The translations under genes and the position numbers were made by a program. Below, one piece after another: positions 13,883 to 20,908 of a stretch of 25,781 nucleotides of DNA. This DNA is from an uncultured Clostridia bacterium (lineage in GTDB: Bacteria > Bacillota > Clostridia > Lachnospirales > Anaerotignaceae): assembly GCA_910587735.1 (NCBI GenBank), contig CAJUNT010000030.1, forward strand, positions 1 through 25,781, given 5' to 3'. The stretch's first letter is position 1. Every line of letters starts with the position of its first letter. The notes under the pieces were generated by a model. The model was not told the DNA's origin and ran no database searches. It saw nothing but the letters and a program-made list of their open reading frames with translations.

Positions 13883-14437
13883 ATGTCTGATGAAACAATA
13901 AGACCAGATGAAGTAAAAGCATCAAATGAAATGAAATGGTATGTTGTGCATACTTATTCTGGATACGAAAACAAAGTAAAAGCCAACATTGAAAAAATCA
14001 TTGAAAACAGAGGTATGCAAGACCAAATATTAGAGGTAAGTGTACCCTTACAAGATGTTGTGGAAATAAAAAATGGTCAGAAAAAAACAGTGCAGAGAAA
14101 AGTATTTCCTGGATATGTATTATTAAAAATGATTATGAATGATGATACATGGTATGTTGTAAGAAATACAAGAGGAGTAACAAGTTTTGTTGGTCCTGGT
14201 TCAAAGCCTGTTCCTTTAACAGATGAAGAAGTATTTGCTATGGGTATTAGCAGTTCTATTGAAAATATAGATGTAGAACTAGGTGATGCTGTAAAAGTTA
14301 TAGCAGGTCCTTTTGCAAATTCTGTTGGTGTTATCAGAGAAATTAATACTAACAAAAAAACAGTTGTTGTAAAACTGTCTATATTTGGCAGAGAAACACC
14401 TGTTGAACTTGATTTTGGACAAATTGAAAAAGTATAA
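13883..14437 (+). CDS. nusG: Transcription termination/antitermination factor NusG
   Basis: This 184-residue elongation factor binds the RNA polymerase clamp. The NGN domain runs from KWYVVHTYSGYENKVK (about 18-33) through VFPGYVLLKMIMNDDTWYVVRNT to about residue 118. A KOW domain follows (GDAVKVIAGPFANSVGVI, about 134-151), ending ETPVELDFGQIEKV. The AAAGGATGG site at 13869-13877 precedes the ATG. The charged N-terminal extension of about 15 residues before the NGN domain is common in Clostridia. It is cotranscribed with secE and the ribosomal protein genes downstream. Confidence 0.97.
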   Translation: MSDETIRPDEVKASNEMKWYVVHTYSGYENKVKANIEKIIENRGMQDQILEVSVPLQDVVEIKNGQKKTVQRKVFPGYVLLKMIMNDDTWYVVRNTRGVTSFVGPGSKPVPLTDEEVFAMGISSSIENIDVELGDAVKVIAGPFANSVGVIREINTNKKTVVVKLSIFGRETPVELDFGQIEKV

Positions 14438-14486
14438 TGATACTGTTAATAAATACCTGTGAAGATAATTTCAAATAAACAGGAAG

Positions 14487-14508
14487 CCCATTGTTTTAGT
14501 ACAATGGG
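14487..14508 (+). other. Stem-loop between nusG and rplK
   Basis: CCCATTGT (14487-14494), a 6-base loop and ACAATGGG (14501-14508) form a perfect 8-base-pair stem. No T-run follows directly, so it is not a simple terminator. It may be a processing or stabilising structure in the 183-base gap. Confidence 0.55.
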
Positions 14509-14570
14509 TAGTTCATAAAATATTCGTTTTTGCACAGCCATTAAAGTAAGAAGTGAAAAAGGGCTTGTGC

Positions 14571-14601
14571 GTGGGAGGGCAAAATTCCCGTTAATTACCA
14601 C
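14571..14601 (+). promoter_or_regulatory. Leader hairpin upstream of rplK, candidate L1-binding site
   Basis: GTGGGAGGG...TTCCCGTTAATTACCAC folds as an outer GTGG/CCAC helix, an asymmetric internal loop, and an inner GGG/CCC hairpin. It resembles the L1 site of 23S rRNA, whose two strands read about GGUGGGAGG and GAAAUACCACC. L1 represses its own operon by binding such mimics in other bacteria; the role here is inferred. Confidence 0.65.
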
Positions 14602-14620
14602 ATTTATAGGAGGTGCCGAA

Positions 14621-15046
14621 ATGGCAAAGAAAGTTACAGGTTATATCAAATTACAAATTCCAGCAGCGAAAGCAACACCAGCACCACCTGTTGGTCCTGC
14701 ATTAGGTCAGCATGGTGTTAATATTATGGGTTTCTGTAAAGAATTTAATGAAAAAACAGCTTCTCAAGCAGGACTTATTATTCCTGTTGTTATCACAGTA
14801 TATCAGGACAGAAGTTTCACTTTCATTACAAAAACTCCACCAGCAGCAGTACTTTTGAAAAAGGCTTGCGGTATTGAATCCGGCTCTGGTGTGCCAAATA
14901 AAACAAAAGTTGCAAAAATTTCAAAAGCAGAAGTAATGAAAATTGCTGAAACAAAAATGCCAGATTTGAATGCAGCATCTATTGAAGCAGCATACAGCAT
15001 GGTTTGCGGTACAGCAAGAAGCATGGGCATTACAGTAGAAGAATAA
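14621..15046 (+). CDS. rplK: 50S ribosomal protein L11
   Basis: This 141-residue protein forms the base of the GTPase-associated stalk and is needed for RelA-type stringent signalling. The start MAKKVTGYIKLQIPAAKATP and the proline-rich PAPPVGPALGQHGVNIMGFCK are the standard N-terminal domain. The C-terminal rRNA-binding domain includes KTPPAAVLLKKACGIESGSG and ends SMVCGTARSMGITVEE. ATG 14621 follows AGGAGGTG (14608-14615), and the resulting length is exactly the family norm. A longer frame from 14567 would cover the leader hairpin and is rejected. Confidence 0.97.
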   Translation: MAKKVTGYIKLQIPAAKATPAPPVGPALGQHGVNIMGFCKEFNEKTASQAGLIIPVVITVYQDRSFTFITKTPPAAVLLKKACGIESGSGVPNKTKVAKISKAEVMKIAETKMPDLNAASIEAAYSMVCGTARSMGITVEE

Positions 15047-15077
15047 TTATTAAAATAGAGTTAGTACGCTCAGGCAA

Positions 15078-15106
15078 GTGGGAGGGGCTTCTCCCGATAT
15101 TACCAC
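15078..15106 (+). promoter_or_regulatory. Leader hairpin upstream of rplA, second candidate L1-binding site
   Basis: GTGGGAGGGGCTTCTCCCG then ATATTACCAC, followed 2 bases later by AAGGAGGT. It shares GTGGGAGGG, TCCCG and TTACCACAT with the rplK leader at 14571-14601. The site sits immediately against the ribosome binding site, so bound protein would block initiation. Confidence 0.65.
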
Positions 15107-15123
15107 ATAAGGAGGTCACGAAA

Positions 15124-15819
15124 GTGAAAAGAGGAAAAAAATATATTGAAAAAGCAAAGTTAGTTGATAAAACAATGCTTTATGATACAGCAGAAGCGAT
15201 TGATTTGGTACAAAAAACAGCATCTGCAAAATTTGATGAAACCGTAGAAGCGCATATTCGTTTAGGTGTTGACAGCAGACACGCTGACCAGCAAGTACGT
15301 GGTGCTGTTGTTCTTCCACACGGTACAGGTAAAACAGTTCGTGTGTTAGTATTTGCAAAAGGCGATAAAGCAGAAGAGGCTTTAGCCGCTGGAGCAGACT
15401 TTGTAGGAGCAGAAGATTTGATTCCAAAAATTCAAAATGATAACTGGTTTGGATTTGACGTTGCAGTTGCAACACCAGATATGATGGGTGTTGTAGGTCG
15501 TTTGGGACGTGTATTAGGTCCTAAAGGTTTAATGCCAAACCCAAAAGCAGGTACTGTTACAATGGATGTAACAAAAGCTGTAAAAGATATTAAAGCTGGT
15601 AAAATTGAATATCGTTTGGATAAAACAAATATTGTTCATGTTCCTGTAGGTAAGGTATCTTTTGGTTCTGAAAAATTAAGTGAAAACTTCCAGACTCTTA
15701 TGAGTGCATTAATAAAAGCAAGACCAGCAGCAGCAAAAGGACAGTATATGAAGAGCGTTGTAATTTCTACAACAATGGGTCCTGGTGTAAAAATCAACCC
15801 TGCTAAAATTACAGAATAA
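15124..15819 (+). CDS. rplA: 50S ribosomal protein L1, GTG start
   Basis: This 231-residue protein of the mobile L1 stalk helps release deacylated tRNA from the E site and is usually a translational repressor of its own operon. Visible family segments are KRGKKYIEKAKLVD at the start, TVEAHIRLGVDSRHADQQVR, then GRLGRVLGPKGLMPNPKAGT, with the highly conserved GPKGLMPNPK. STTMGPGVKIN is near the end. GTG 15124 is chosen from AAGGAGGT at 15109-15116 and from length; a frame from 15004 would overlap the rplK end and the leader. It is the last gene of the operon, closed by a strong terminator. Confidence 0.97.
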   Translation: MKRGKKYIEKAKLVDKTMLYDTAEAIDLVQKTASAKFDETVEAHIRLGVDSRHADQQVRGAVVLPHGTGKTVRVLVFAKGDKAEEALAAGADFVGAEDLIPKIQNDNWFGFDVAVATPDMMGVVGRLGRVLGPKGLMPNPKAGTVTMDVTKAVKDIKAGKIEYRLDKTNIVHVPVGKVSFGSEKLSENFQTLMSALIKARPAAAKGQYMKSVVISTTMGPGVKINPAKITE

Positions 15820-15823
15820 AAAT

Positions 15824-15854
15824 AAAAAGCAGTTGCTATTGCAACTGCTTTTTT
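15824..15854 (+). terminator. Strong terminator after rplA
   Basis: AAAAAGCAGTTGC (15824-15836), a TATT loop, GCAACTGC and T6. It ends the rpmG-to-rplA operon and separates it from rplJ. Confidence 0.92.
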
Positions 15855-15871
15855 GTTAGGGGAAAAGAAAA

Positions 15872-16388
15872 ATGACAGTACAGATGGAAGACCTATTTTT
15901 ATGGAATCATGAAGAATGGACATTTCTTAATGATAGATATAGTGACAGATTATTTGGATTCTATGAATCAAAAAAAATATGAGCTGTTTAAAACTGAAAA
16001 ATATGGTTTAAATATAAAAATGTTTAGTACTAATTGCAGAAAAGGCTTTGTAGTAGCATTTGCTGTGAAAGAAAATAATTTATTTTTGGAAAATTTATGG
16101 ATAAATTGTGAACCAGGTATATATCCTAAAATAAATGGAATAGAGGCAAAGTATATTGATGATTTTGACAAAAAAGAAACCAGCAATTATGCAGGATTTC
16201 ATGTTTATAAAAATATTTCAGAAAGACTGTATTTTTCAGAAACGGTTATAATTGGAAAAGAGCCATATAAAGGATATTTGGGCAATACATTTGCTTTTTA
16301 TAAATATAATCAAGTTTTTGAGTTAGTTTTTGAAAATGGTGTATTACAGAATTTTTCTGATATATCAGATACATATAAGGAATCTTAA
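15872..16388 (+). pseudogene. Frameshifted gene of unknown function (break at an A8 tract)
   Basis: Two frames read as one protein. The first runs from ATG 15872 (AGGGGA site about 8 bases upstream) as MTVQMEDLFLWNHEEWTFLN... and ends at TGA 15980-15982. The second continues as KKYELFKTEKYGLNIKMFST, then CRKGFVVAFAVKENNLFLENL to TAA at 16386-16388. The junction is a run of eight A (15970-15977). Removing one A joins them as YESKKYELFKTEKYGL in one frame of about 171 residues. The combined pattern (E-W near the start, a YGL..., CRKGF core and a V-I-I-G-K segment) resembles small uncharacterised clostridial proteins. It may be a real mutation, a sequencing error or programmed slippage. The ATG at 15909 has no ribosome binding site. 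Confidence 0.65.
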
Positions 16389-16456
16389 TTTTATATATTT
16401 TATAAAAAAAGGAAAACTTTTTATTTATGAAAAGGCTTCCTTTTTTATCGTTTAAA

Positions 16457-16567
16457 TTATAATAGGTCTAAAGTTTGTTTATTCATATAAACATTTGAAT
16501 TTTTTATAGCAAGTGCTGAAAGTGCTTTTCCAATACTAAAACTATATATATCATTTTTAGAAATTTT
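16457..16567 (-). pseudogene. Short coding remnant with an SxxK-like motif
   Basis: On the minus strand the frame after a TAG stop reads KISKNDIYSFSIGKALSAL, then AIKNSNVYMNKQTLDLL before TAA. The FSIGKALSALAI stretch resembles the SxxK active-site segment of serine beta-lactamase-like hydrolases. There is no start codon in a sensible place and nothing recognisable upstream. It looks like a decayed fragment, though with only 37 residues it may be chance. Confidence 0.25.
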
Positions 16568-16641
16568 CTATGTAAATTTATAATTTATAATATTTTTTTA
16601 GTCACTCTATTTTTTGATAATTTGATGTTAAGGTATTACAA

Positions 16642-17130
16642 TTAAATTTGTATGAAATTCACTTGATTTCCATGCTCTTTTATTATATTAATCAAATCAT
16701 CTATATTCAACCATACTGTTGCTGTGTTATCGTTTGGATGAACACCAATAATACATGGAGATTCTTTGAAATCTTTATCAATAAATACATTTACTTTTAG
16801 TTCTTCATCATTTAATATACCAAGTGGCGTTACAGAACCTGGCAATAAATGCATAATATTCATTAAATCATTTTCTGATGCAAAACTTAATGCACGTGTG
16901 TTATTTTTCTGTCTAAATTCTTTTAAATCTACTCTTTTATTTCCTTTTACTGTGATAAGATAATAATTTCTTTTTTTATCATCACGAACAAATAAATTTT
17001 TTGCATCACATTCTGGATAGGGAATATCAATTTCAGAAAGCTCAGCCATATTATAAACAGCTTTATGCTCTGTAATTTCATGCCAAATATTTTTTCTTTT
17101 TAAATAGTCATAAATTTCATTTTTATTCAT
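16642..17130 (-). CDS. Prolyl-tRNA deacylase, YbaK/ProX family
   Basis: This 162-residue trans-editing enzyme hydrolyses mischarged tRNA-Pro, usually Ala-tRNA-Pro or a related error. The YbaK/aa-tRNA deacylase fold is supported by several segments: HKAVYNMAELSEIDIPYP, then AKNLFVRDDKKRNYYLI with the conserved lysine K44. KRVDLKEFRQK, LPGSVTPLGILND and a late VNVFIDKDF complete the pattern. The GSVTPLG segment is typical of the PrdX/ProXp-ala branch. The gene has its own promoter and lies opposite in direction to the ribosomal protein genes it separates. The ribosome binding site is weak. Confidence 0.9.
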   Translation of the reverse strand: MNKNEIYDYLKRKNIWHEITEHKAVYNMAELSEIDIPYPECDAKNLFVRDDKKRNYYLITVKGNKRVDLKEFRQKNNTRALSFASENDLMNIMHLLPGSVTPLGILNDEELKVNVFIDKDFKESPCIIGVHPNDNTATVWLNIDDLINIIKEHGNQVNFIQI

Positions 17131-17163
17131 ACTACCATCTCACTTTCATATTACAATAACATG

Positions 17164-17192
17164 AGTATACTATATTATTTTTGTTTCGTCAA
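17164..17192 (-). promoter_or_regulatory. Promoter of the prolyl-tRNA deacylase gene
   Basis: On the minus strand TTGACG (17187-17192), a 17-base spacer and TATACT (17164-17169). Confidence 0.75.
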
Positions 17193-17249
17193 AAATAAAG
17201 AAATAAGTAGTAAATACATAAAAAATCATGATATCATTATAAAAATGTA

Positions 17250-17278
17250 TTGACATTTTATATACGATATGCTATACT
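17250..17278 (+). promoter_or_regulatory. Promoter of the rplJ-rplL operon
   Basis: Perfect TTGACA (17250-17255), a 17-base spacer and TATACT (17273-17278). Transcription should start near 17285, just before the L10 leader. Confidence 0.85.
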
Positions 17279-17295
17279 ACAAAAGTTGAAAAAAA

Positions 17296-17388
17296 TATTG
17301 CCGTAGACAGCAGGTGCGAGAGCGTAAATCCTGCCGAGGAAAATATGTAAATCATACTCTCTTTGTCTGCGTGCAGAGAGTTTTTTTT
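17296..17388 (+). ncRNA. Ribosomal protein L10 leader with transcription attenuator
   Basis: The conserved L10-binding core is present: CCGTAGACAGCAGGTGCGAG, then TAAATCCTGCCGAGG. It is followed by a terminator, ACTCTCT (17356-17362) paired with AGAGAGT (17375-17381) and a T-run. GTAGACA (17303-17309) can instead pair with TGTCTGC (17364-17370), which would break the terminator. In the known model, L10 with L12 binds the leader and prevents that antiterminator, stopping transcription when L10 is in excess. Confidence 0.93.
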
Positions 17389-17435
17389 ATGAAAAATATT
17401 TTTATTTGTATATAGTATTAAGGAGGTGTAAAGAA

Positions 17436-17936
17436 ATGGCAAAGGTAGAACAAAAAAAGGTTATAGTAGACGAAATCAAAGAAAAACTGAATAGAGCATC
17501 TTCTGTTGTTATGGTAGATGCAAGAGGTTTGACTGTTGAACAAGACACAGCACTTAGAAAAAGTTTAAGAGAAGCTGGTGTTGACTATAAAGTATATAAA
17601 AATACAATGGTACGTTTTGCAATTCAAGGTACACAGTTTGAAGGATTAGACCCATATTTAGAAGGTCCAAGCGCATTTGCATTCAGCTATGAAGATGCAA
17701 CAGCAGGAGCAGGCATATTGAGCAAAGCTGCAAAAGACTTAAAAGTATTAGAATTTAAAGCTGGTGTAGTAGAAGGTATCACATATGATGCAGAAGGTAT
17801 GAAAGCGATTGCTGAAATTCCTTCCAGAGATGTATTACTTTCCAAACTTTTGGGCAGTTTCAAATCTCCTGTTTCTTCTTTCGCACGTGTTATCAAGCAG
17901 ATTGCAGAAAAAGATGGAGAAGCAGCAGCAGAATAA
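17436..17936 (+). CDS. rplJ: 50S ribosomal protein L10
   Basis: This 166-residue protein anchors L7/L12 dimers to the ribosome stalk. The N-terminal domain is typical: KVEQKKVIVDEIKEKLNRAS, then VVMVDARGLTVEQDTALRKSL, and VDYKVYKNTMVRFAI. The C-terminal helix that binds L12 follows SRDVLLSKLLGSFKSPVSSF. ATG 17436 is chosen because AAGGAGGTG (17420-17428) lies 7 bases upstream; a frame from 17406 runs through that site. Control is by the L10 leader directly upstream. The usual rplKAJL cluster is split here, since rplJ has its own promoter. Confidence 0.97.
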   Translation: MAKVEQKKVIVDEIKEKLNRASSVVMVDARGLTVEQDTALRKSLREAGVDYKVYKNTMVRFAIQGTQFEGLDPYLEGPSAFAFSYEDATAGAGILSKAAKDLKVLEFKAGVVEGITYDAEGMKAIAEIPSRDVLLSKLLGSFKSPVSSFARVIKQIAEKDGEAAAE

Positions 17937-17956
17937 TATCATTTATAATGTTTTTG

Positions 17957-17977
17957 TTTAGAGCATATTGCTCTAAA
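17957..17977 (+). other. Stem-loop between rplJ and rplL
   Basis: TTTAGAGC (17957-17964), an ATATT loop and GCTCTAAA (17970-17977). TTG..CAA bases outside may extend it. No T-run follows. It lies in the 125-base gap and may help set the higher L12 output by RNA processing or stabilisation; this is inference. Confidence 0.5.
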
Positions 17978-18061
17978 TACTATAAACAAATGAGTTTACT
18001 CATAATTAATTAAAAAATAATAATTTGATTATCGTATAAAAATTTATGGAGGTGCTTTAAC

Positions 18062-18439
18062 ATGGCAAAATTATCAATCGAAGAAATCATTGCAGCAGTA
18101 GAAGAATTGACTGTATTAGAACTGAATGAATTAGTAAAAGCAGCAGAAGAAAAATTTGGTGTTTCCGCAGCAGCAGGCGTTGCAGTAGTAGCAGGTGGTC
18201 CAGCAGCAGGTGGTGCAGCAGAAGAAAAAACAGAATTTGATGTAGAATTGACAGAAGTTGGTTCTGAAAAAATTAAAGTTATCAAAGCCGTTAGAGAAGT
18301 AACAGGACTTGGCTTGAAAGAAGCAAAAGAAGTTGTTGACAATGCTCCAAAAGTATTGAAAGAACAAGTTTCTAAAGAAGAAGCAGAAGAAATCAAAACA
18401 AAACTTTCTGAAGTTGGCGCAACAGTAACATTGAAATAA
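18062..18439 (+). CDS. rplL: 50S ribosomal protein L7/L12
   Basis: This 125-residue acidic stalk protein is present in several copies per ribosome and recruits translation GTPases. The N-terminal dimerisation helices read MAKLSIEEIIAAVEELTVLE, then LNELVKAAEEKFGVS. An Ala/Gly-rich hinge (about 37-53) leads to the C-terminal domain EKTEFDVELTEVGSEKIKVI, with GLGLKEAKEVVDNAPKVLKE binding the factors. TGGAGGTG at 18047-18054 precedes the ATG. In most bacteria rpoB follows; here a PARG-like gene does. Confidence 0.98.
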   Translation: MAKLSIEEIIAAVEELTVLELNELVKAAEEKFGVSAAAGVAVVAGGPAAGGAAEEKTEFDVELTEVGSEKIKVIKAVREVTGLGLKEAKEVVDNAPKVLKEQVSKEEAEEIKTKLSEVGATVTLK

Positions 18440-18463
18440 TTAATATAAAAAGCAAGTCCTAAT

Positions 18464-18505
18464 TTGATTATATGTTATTAGCAAATGCTAGTAACATATA
18501 ATCAA
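18464..18505 (+). other. Long 19-base-pair inverted repeat after rplL
   Basis: TTGATTATATGTTATTAGC (18464-18482), an AAAT loop and the complementary arm at 18487-18505, with a single G-T pair. AAAAAATTT follows rather than a clean T-run, so termination is possible but weak. It stands where the rplL-rpoB junction would normally be. Confidence 0.7.
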
Positions 18506-18559
18506 AAAATTTCAGCTAAGGTAACTTTTATATGTGCTTATTCTATGGAGGTATTAATT

Positions 18560-19402
18560 ATGAATAGAAAAGCAATGGCAAAAGAAACCTTGGAAATTAT
18601 AAAAAAGGGATACTATGAGCCTGTGGCTAAAAATGAAAACAGGCAAAAATCAGAAAAAAGGCAGATTGCAATAAAAGAATGTATAGAACAGTCCATTAAA
18701 CATAGTATATTAATTTCTCCTATGGAGGGAAATAAAATTATTGAAAAATATAATGTATATAAAAGCTGTAACAAGCCAGAAACAAGAGTTGAAAATATTT
18801 CCACGGTAGAGGCTATTCGTATACTTACATTAGAAGAAAAAACTGCTATTGGTGTATTAAACTTTGCAAGTGCAAAAAATCCGGGAGGCGGTTTTTTGAA
18901 TGGTGCCAAGGCACAAGAGGAAAGTTTAGCAGTTTCCAGTACACTTTACCCCACATTGATAGCACACGAAGAATATTATAATGAAAATCGTACTCATAGG
19001 TCTATGATGTATTTGGATTATGGAATTTATTCCCCAGATGTATTATTTTTTCGTGATGAAACATTTCAATTAACAGAAACACCTGTAAGGGCTTCTGTAC
19101 TGACATTACCAGCAGTCAATATGGGTCAAGTGCTTTTAAAAGGGGAAAATGTAAAAGAGGCAAAAAGTGTTATGCGTCGAAGAATGAAATTGGCTCTAGG
19201 AATATTTGCAGAGCAAAAAGCAAAACATATAGTACTTGGTGCTTATGGATGTGGCGTATTTCGAAATGACCCCAATGAAGTGGCGATTTGGTGGAAGGAA
19301 CTTTTGAAGGAAGGAATGGGACAGTATTTTGATTCTGTGTTCTTTGCTGTTTTAGATCATTCTAAAGGACAACATTGTATAAAAGCCTTTCAGAATGAGT
19401 AG
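18560..19402 (+). CDS. Bacterial-type poly(ADP-ribose) glycohydrolase-like protein (TIGR02452/DUF2263)
   Basis: This 280-residue protein carries the macrodomain-like PARG core. The helical N-terminal region (MNRKAMAKETLEIIKKGYYE) is typical of the TIGR02452 family. The diagnostic loop is GGG at 109-111 and QEE at 119-121 with 7 residues between, as in the GGG-x6-8-QEE PARG signature; E120/E121 should include the catalytic glutamate. It is preceded by NFASAKNPG and followed by SLAVSSTLYP. A later LGAYGCGVFRNDP resembles the phosphate loop of macrodomains. Such enzymes cleave O-glycosidic ADP-ribose bonds; the bacterial substrate is unknown. TGGAGGT (18546-18552) sets the start, and a frame from 18485 is rejected. 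Confidence 0.9.
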   Translation: MNRKAMAKETLEIIKKGYYEPVAKNENRQKSEKRQIAIKECIEQSIKHSILISPMEGNKIIEKYNVYKSCNKPETRVENISTVEAIRILTLEEKTAIGVLNFASAKNPGGGFLNGAKAQEESLAVSSTLYPTLIAHEEYYNENRTHRSMMYLDYGIYSPDVLFFRDETFQLTETPVRASVLTLPAVNMGQVLLKGENVKEAKSVMRRRMKLALGIFAEQKAKHIVLGAYGCGVFRNDPNEVAIWWKELLKEGMGQYFDSVFFAVLDHSKGQHCIKAFQNE

Positions 19403-19447
19403 ATATTTCTTATATCTAAATTATGAAAGCGAATTGGAAAAAAATAG

Positions 19448-19482
19448 AAAAAACGGTATACTTTTAAAGTATGCCGTTTTTT
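19448..19482 (+). terminator. Terminator after the PARG-like gene
   Basis: AAAAAACGGTATACTTT pairs with AAAGTATGCCGTTTTTT, with one mismatch, a minimal loop and a terminal T6. Confidence 0.9.
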
Positions 19483-19510
19483 AGTATTGTAAAATATAGG
19501 AGTTATTATA

Positions 19511-20038
19511 ATGAAATTTGAAAAGTTTGAAAGCGAAGACATCAGAAGTATGTATGATTTAATGGAAAAGGCATTTCCACCCGAAGAAAGACGTATTTAT
19601 GAAAATCATAAAATATTATATGATAAGGGATATTTTGATGTTTTTGGGAAAAAAGACCAGCAAGGAAATGTGATTGCATTAATTAGTATATGGAAATTGG
19701 ATAAAATACGCTATATAGAACATTTGGCAATAAAAAAAGAATTAAGAAGGAAGGGTATTGGTGGAGAACTTTTACAATTTGTTTTTCAACATGAAAATGC
19801 ACCTTTTGTATTGGAAGTGGAATTACCAGACAATGAAACAGCAATAAAAAGAATACAGTTTTATGAAAAACAAGGAATGTTTTATAATGAATATGAATAT
19901 TTACAGCCACCACTACAAAAGGGACATGGTATGCTACCTTTGAGGCTTATGACATACCCTCAAAAAATTGATGAAAAAACATATCAAATATATAAAAATA
20001 TGCTTCATGAAAGAGTATATTTTTATTTTAAAAAATAA
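19511..20038 (+). CDS. GNAT-family N-acetyltransferase
   Basis: This 175-residue protein has the GNAT fold. KFEKFESEDIRSMYDLMEKAFP opens with the usual beta1-alpha1. The acetyl-CoA loop is R80-K-G-I-G-G85, preceded by the YIEHLAIKKELRR strand. FYEKQGMFYNEYEY is the late motif B. The length is normal. The substrate cannot be read from sequence. It sits 20 bases before a second GNAT gene, so the pair may be cotranscribed. The ribosome binding site (TAGGAG, 19497-19502) fits the ATG at 19511. Confidence 0.85.
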   Translation: MKFEKFESEDIRSMYDLMEKAFPPEERRIYENHKILYDKGYFDVFGKKDQQGNVIALISIWKLDKIRYIEHLAIKKELRRKGIGGELLQFVFQHENAPFVLEVELPDNETAIKRIQFYEKQGMFYNEYEYLQPPLQKGHGMLPLRLMTYPQKIDEKTYQIYKNMLHERVYFYFKK

Positions 20039-20058
20039 TAATATAAAAGGAGTTATGA

Positions 20059-20694
20059 ATGATTACAATCAGAAATGAAAAAGAGTCAGATTATAAAAAA
20101 GTAGAAGAAATAACAAGAAAGGCGTTTTATAATTTATATATTCCAGGCTGTGTGGAGCATTATTTAGTTCATATTATGAGAAATCATGAGGATTTTATAC
20201 CAGAATTGGATTTTGTAATAGAAAAAGATAATGAAATTATAGGAAATATTATGTATACAAAATCAAAATTGGTAGAGGAATGTGGTAAAGAAAAACAAAT
20301 TATAACATTTGGTCCAGTTTGTATATTACCAAAATATCAAAGAATGGGATATGGTAAAATGCTTTTAGAATATTCTTTTACAAAAGCATTAGAAATGGGA
20401 TATGATGTTATAGTGATATTTGGAAGCCCAAGTAATTATGTAAGTGTTGGTTTTCAGTGCTGTAAAAAATATCATGTTTGTGCTGAAAATGGAAAGTATC
20501 CTACTGCAATGCTTGTAAAAGAATTAAAGCAAAATGCTTTACAAGGAAAAAAATGGATTTATTACGATAGCCCAGTAATGAATATTGATGAAAAAGATGC
20601 AGAACATTTTGATGAATGTTTAGAAAAAATGGATAAAAAATATCAAACAAGTCAAGAGGAATTTTACATTTATAGTCATTCTTTTGTGGAATGA
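20059..20694 (+). CDS. GNAT-family N-acetyltransferase (YhbS-like)
   Basis: This 211-residue protein opens ITIRNEKESDYKKVEEITRK. The acetyl-CoA loop is Q94-R-M-G-Y-G99, with FGPVCILPKYQRMGYGKMLL typical of the YhbS branch. DVIVIFGSPSNYVSVGFQCC matches that branch's conserved G-x-P-x-Y-Y..-G-F region. The remaining C-terminal part (about 150-211) is acidic and not recognised. AAAGGAG (20046-20052) sets the start. Acceptor unknown. Confidence 0.85.
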   Translation: MITIRNEKESDYKKVEEITRKAFYNLYIPGCVEHYLVHIMRNHEDFIPELDFVIEKDNEIIGNIMYTKSKLVEECGKEKQIITFGPVCILPKYQRMGYGKMLLEYSFTKALEMGYDVIVIFGSPSNYVSVGFQCCKKYHVCAENGKYPTAMLVKELKQNALQGKKWIYYDSPVMNIDEKDAEHFDECLEKMDKKYQTSQEEFYIYSHSFVE

Positions 20695-20908
20695 TGTTTT
20701 AATGTAAAAAGTGCATAATATTGATATAGAAATATTGTGTATAAAGTACAAAATATACCGTTTTAAAAAAAAGCTGTAAAAAAAGAAGGATTTTACTATT
20801 TTTTATAGAATATTTAACACTATAATGAAAATACTATAATTAAATTAGTATACAACATGAAAATATAATTGATAAAAATCATAAAACCATATTAAGGGGG
20901 AGATTGCG

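Noticed and set aside
15116..15475. Minus-strand open frame opposite rplA, and similar long antisense frames opposite lon, glmS and rplL
   Set aside because: They are the complement of strongly conserved genes, have low-complexity Leu/Phe/Ser-rich translations, and lack ribosome binding sites.
15909..16388. Reading the second frame from ATG 15909 as a complete 159-residue gene
   Set aside because: No ribosome binding site precedes 15909. Its first 20 or so residues overlap a better coding start in the other frame (ATG 15872), and the joined product is more coherent. Treated as one frameshifted gene.
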